A stretch of 64,000 nucleotides of DNA from Bdellovibrionaceae bacterium UBA2339 (lineage in GTDB: Bacteria > Bdellovibrionota > Bdellovibrionia > Bdellovibrionales > JAMPXM01): positions 461 to 64,460 of the forward strand of contig DDUL01000036.1 of assembly GCA_002344785.1 (NCBI GenBank). Direction: 5' to 3'. Numbering within the stretch: position 1 is the first letter of the stretch; every line of letters begins with the position of its first letter. Shown here one piece after another: positions 62,744 to 64,000 of the stretch. A program made the translations under genes and the position numbers. Under the pieces are notes generated by a model. It ran no database searches and had not been told where the DNA came from. It was given only the letters and a program-made list of their open reading frames with translations.

Positions 62744-63583
62744 TTAGAATTTTCCGCACAAGAATGCCCCCCAGTCGGTGATCCCCACAACCGCTGAGCG
62801 GCCTCGGCAATCGGCGCCGACCATGGCGACCGGTCGACAGATTGGATTGTTCGAGGCATCCAGGCCGGTGAAGAAATGATGTGTCGGGCACATGCCGATT
62901 CTCATCACAGGCAGCTCACACTTGTTGCCTGGAGCATCCCAAGTCCCGCCCATTGATGCGCAGTTGTTCTGAAGTTCCGCGGCCGTGAGCTGCGATTGAC
63001 CTCGAAGATAGTTGATGTCAAAGCGCGTGAGGTTGAGGCTGCCAAGTGATCCCAGTTCCTTCGGACGAAACAGCAGCTGTCCGGTGACTCGCACTGCGGG
63101 GCTCAACGCAAAGGGCTCGCTCGCTGGTTTTTTGGCCAAACAAGACGCCGTACAATCAAATGAGAAATTCAATTGGTAACTTAACGGACAGGCGTCATTG
63201 CCACCCGCCGGTTGAAAGCCGCTGCACGGACGGCCTTCGAGCGTGAATCCCGAAGTGCCCCCGGGCGACACAACGATAGAGTTATCGCTACGCCGAAGGT
63301 CCAAAGCACCTGAGCGGCCGTTGCAGTCCGAGCCATTCGTCAGGAGGCATGACAAATTCGCATTGGCTTGGATGGTTCGCAAAAGGCTGGGGCCAGATTC
63401 AATCGTGTTGATAATGGTTCGCCGTGCGACAGCCGCGCCGCTTGCCAATTGAATTTGGCGACGATCTTGAAGCTGATTCTGAAAGCCAGAGAAAACTCTC
63501 AAGCCCACCAATATGGAAATCGATGCGATGACTATCACTGTGATGAGGGTGGAGCCGCGAATATTCGAATGAGGCTTCATCAT
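62744..63583 (-). CDS. Pseudopilin-like protein lacking Glu5
   Basis: 279 aa. ATG 63583 (or 63580) overlaps the preceding stop. The N-terminus NIRG is followed by STLITVIVIASISILVGLRV, a type IV pilin transmembrane helix, but mature position 5 is Thr where most pilins have Glu; GspK-type tip pseudopilins lack this Glu too. The soluble part carries paired cysteines (LSCLLTNGSDC, CSGFQPAGGNDAC, FDCTASC, NNCASMGG, NKCELP). It resembles the flanking pseudopilins in the C-terminal Gly-Thr-x-(D/N) / Cys pattern. Confidence 0.75.
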   Translation of the reverse strand: MMKPHSNIRGSTLITVIVIASISILVGLRVFSGFQNQLQDRRQIQLASGAAVARRTIINTIESGPSLLRTIQANANLSCLLTNGSDCNGRSGALDLRRSDNSIVVSPGGTSGFTLEGRPCSGFQPAGGNDACPLSYQLNFSFDCTASCLAKKPASEPFALSPAVRVTGQLLFRPKELGSLGSLNLTRFDINYLRGQSQLTAAELQNNCASMGGTWDAPGNKCELPVMRIGMCPTHHFFTGLDASNNPICRPVAMVGADCRGRSAVVGITDWGAFLCGKF

Positions 63584-64000
63584 AAATCCTTTGTCGAACC
63601 AAACGACATCATTGTCGTTACGGCTCCCGGTAAACAACCGGCCTCGCAGCGAACCGTTCCGTCGGGACGAAGCTCCGCGAGGCTTGTTCCGAGGGGACAA
63701 CGAATGGGATTGAAGTCGCCGCACATTTTGTTTCCTGAGTTGGTGAAGCCAATCACCATCGTCACTCGGCCCGTCGTGGGGCTCAACGGGCACTCGCCCG
63801 TCATGCCAATCGCACAAGTTCCCGTGCCTGAGTCATAAGTTCCGCCAGCGGCCACGCAGGCGTCGCTCGCCGTGGCCACAGTTTCGTTCTTGATGACTTT
63901 GAAGTTCAGACGATTGGATTGCATGACGATGCCGCTGCGACCGGCGTCAGCGAACTCGTAATCGACAAACACTTGCGCCTGATAGTGACGACAGGCTCCA
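63580..64000 (-). CDS. Pseudopilin-operon protein, partial (5' end outside the window)
   Basis: The frame stays open to base 64000, so the gene begins beyond the window; the last 139 or so residues are visible. It contains CVAAGGTYDSGTGTCAIGMT, GECPLSPTTG, KMCGDFNPIRCPLGTSL and RPDGTVRCEAGCLPG. This matches the Cys-rich C-terminal domain of the pseudopilin at 61767-62735 (CG..F.CP.GT.L then PDGT..C). It is therefore probably the C-terminus of a third pilin-like protein, though its N-terminus cannot be seen. Its stop overlaps the next start (ATGATGA). Confidence 0.65.
   Translation of the reverse strand, partial: GACRHYQAQVFVDYEFADAGRSGIVMQSNRLNFKVIKNETVATASDACVAAGGTYDSGTGTCAIGMTGECPLSPTTGRVTMVIGFTNSGNKMCGDFNPIRCPLGTSLAELRPDGTVRCEAGCLPGAVTTMMSFGSTKDL

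Overview
The window reads as a chromosomal segment of a Gram-negative, didermic, probably predatory or heterotrophic bacterium of the Bdellovibrionota / former delta-proteobacterial type. This is inference, from the mid-fifties GC, the envelope genes (BamD, LolA, LptM, outer-membrane barrel, many lipoproteins), PilT and pseudopilins, a propionyl-CoA/methylmalonyl-CoA module and a long ObgE-centred operon. No rRNA, tRNA, CRISPR array, insertion sequence or phage gene was recognised. Genes are tightly packed and very often translationally coupled (ATGA, GTGA, TGATG overlaps).

Layout. 1-9.6 kb: a perfect 36-bp palindrome at the first base, an M20 peptidase and class III aminotransferase pair, then a plus-strand run (TPR/SH3 membrane protein, BamD, TPR protein, Hpt) and a minus-strand secreted trio (TatT-like TPR protein, outer-membrane barrel, lipoprotein). 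9.6-11.9 kb: a gene-poor, AT-richer stretch with two unrecognised exported proteins. 12-20.8 kb: a minus-strand housekeeping operon running rng, rplU, rpmA, obgE, a nadD-rsfS fusion, rlmH, comF, lolA, yajQ, rimO and a 49-codon membrane peptide. 20.9-26 kb: pilT, an acylphosphatase, and a nucleoside-salvage operon (deoC-deoA-purine nucleoside phosphorylase). 26.3-34.5 kb: a lipoprotein subtilase, asnS, and a propionate module (carboxyltransferase, biotin carboxylase, biotin carrier, mutase large subunit). 34.5-46 kb: a cytochrome P460-like protein, a lytic transglycosylase, an 873-aa unknown, a transaldolase-like gene with a lipoprotein, and the lysine/diaminopimelate operon lptM-dapF-dapA-dapB. 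46-52.3 kb: FtsK, QueE, a Fis-like regulator with a hairpin-rich leader, and DnaB.

52.3-64 kb is the accessory-looking part and holds the best candidates for undescribed biology. Two coupled secreted paralogues resemble the copper-binding core of Cox11/CtaG; they sit divergently from a secreted protein with two rhodanese-like domains that lack the catalytic cysteine. Then comes a minus-strand operon of at least seven genes in which nearly every junction overlaps: three pseudopilin-like proteins (one cut by the window edge), a pentapeptide-repeat protein, an HTTM-like polytopic membrane protein, a membrane-anchored PQQ-type beta-propeller, and a 1164-aa membrane protein with an alkaline-phosphatase/sulfatase-superfamily domain. 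The combination suggests one cell-surface machine or modification system, but its function cannot be read from the sequence alone.

All family calls were made by eye from motifs. No database search was run, and start codons were chosen from Shine-Dalgarno matches and overlaps with the upstream gene.
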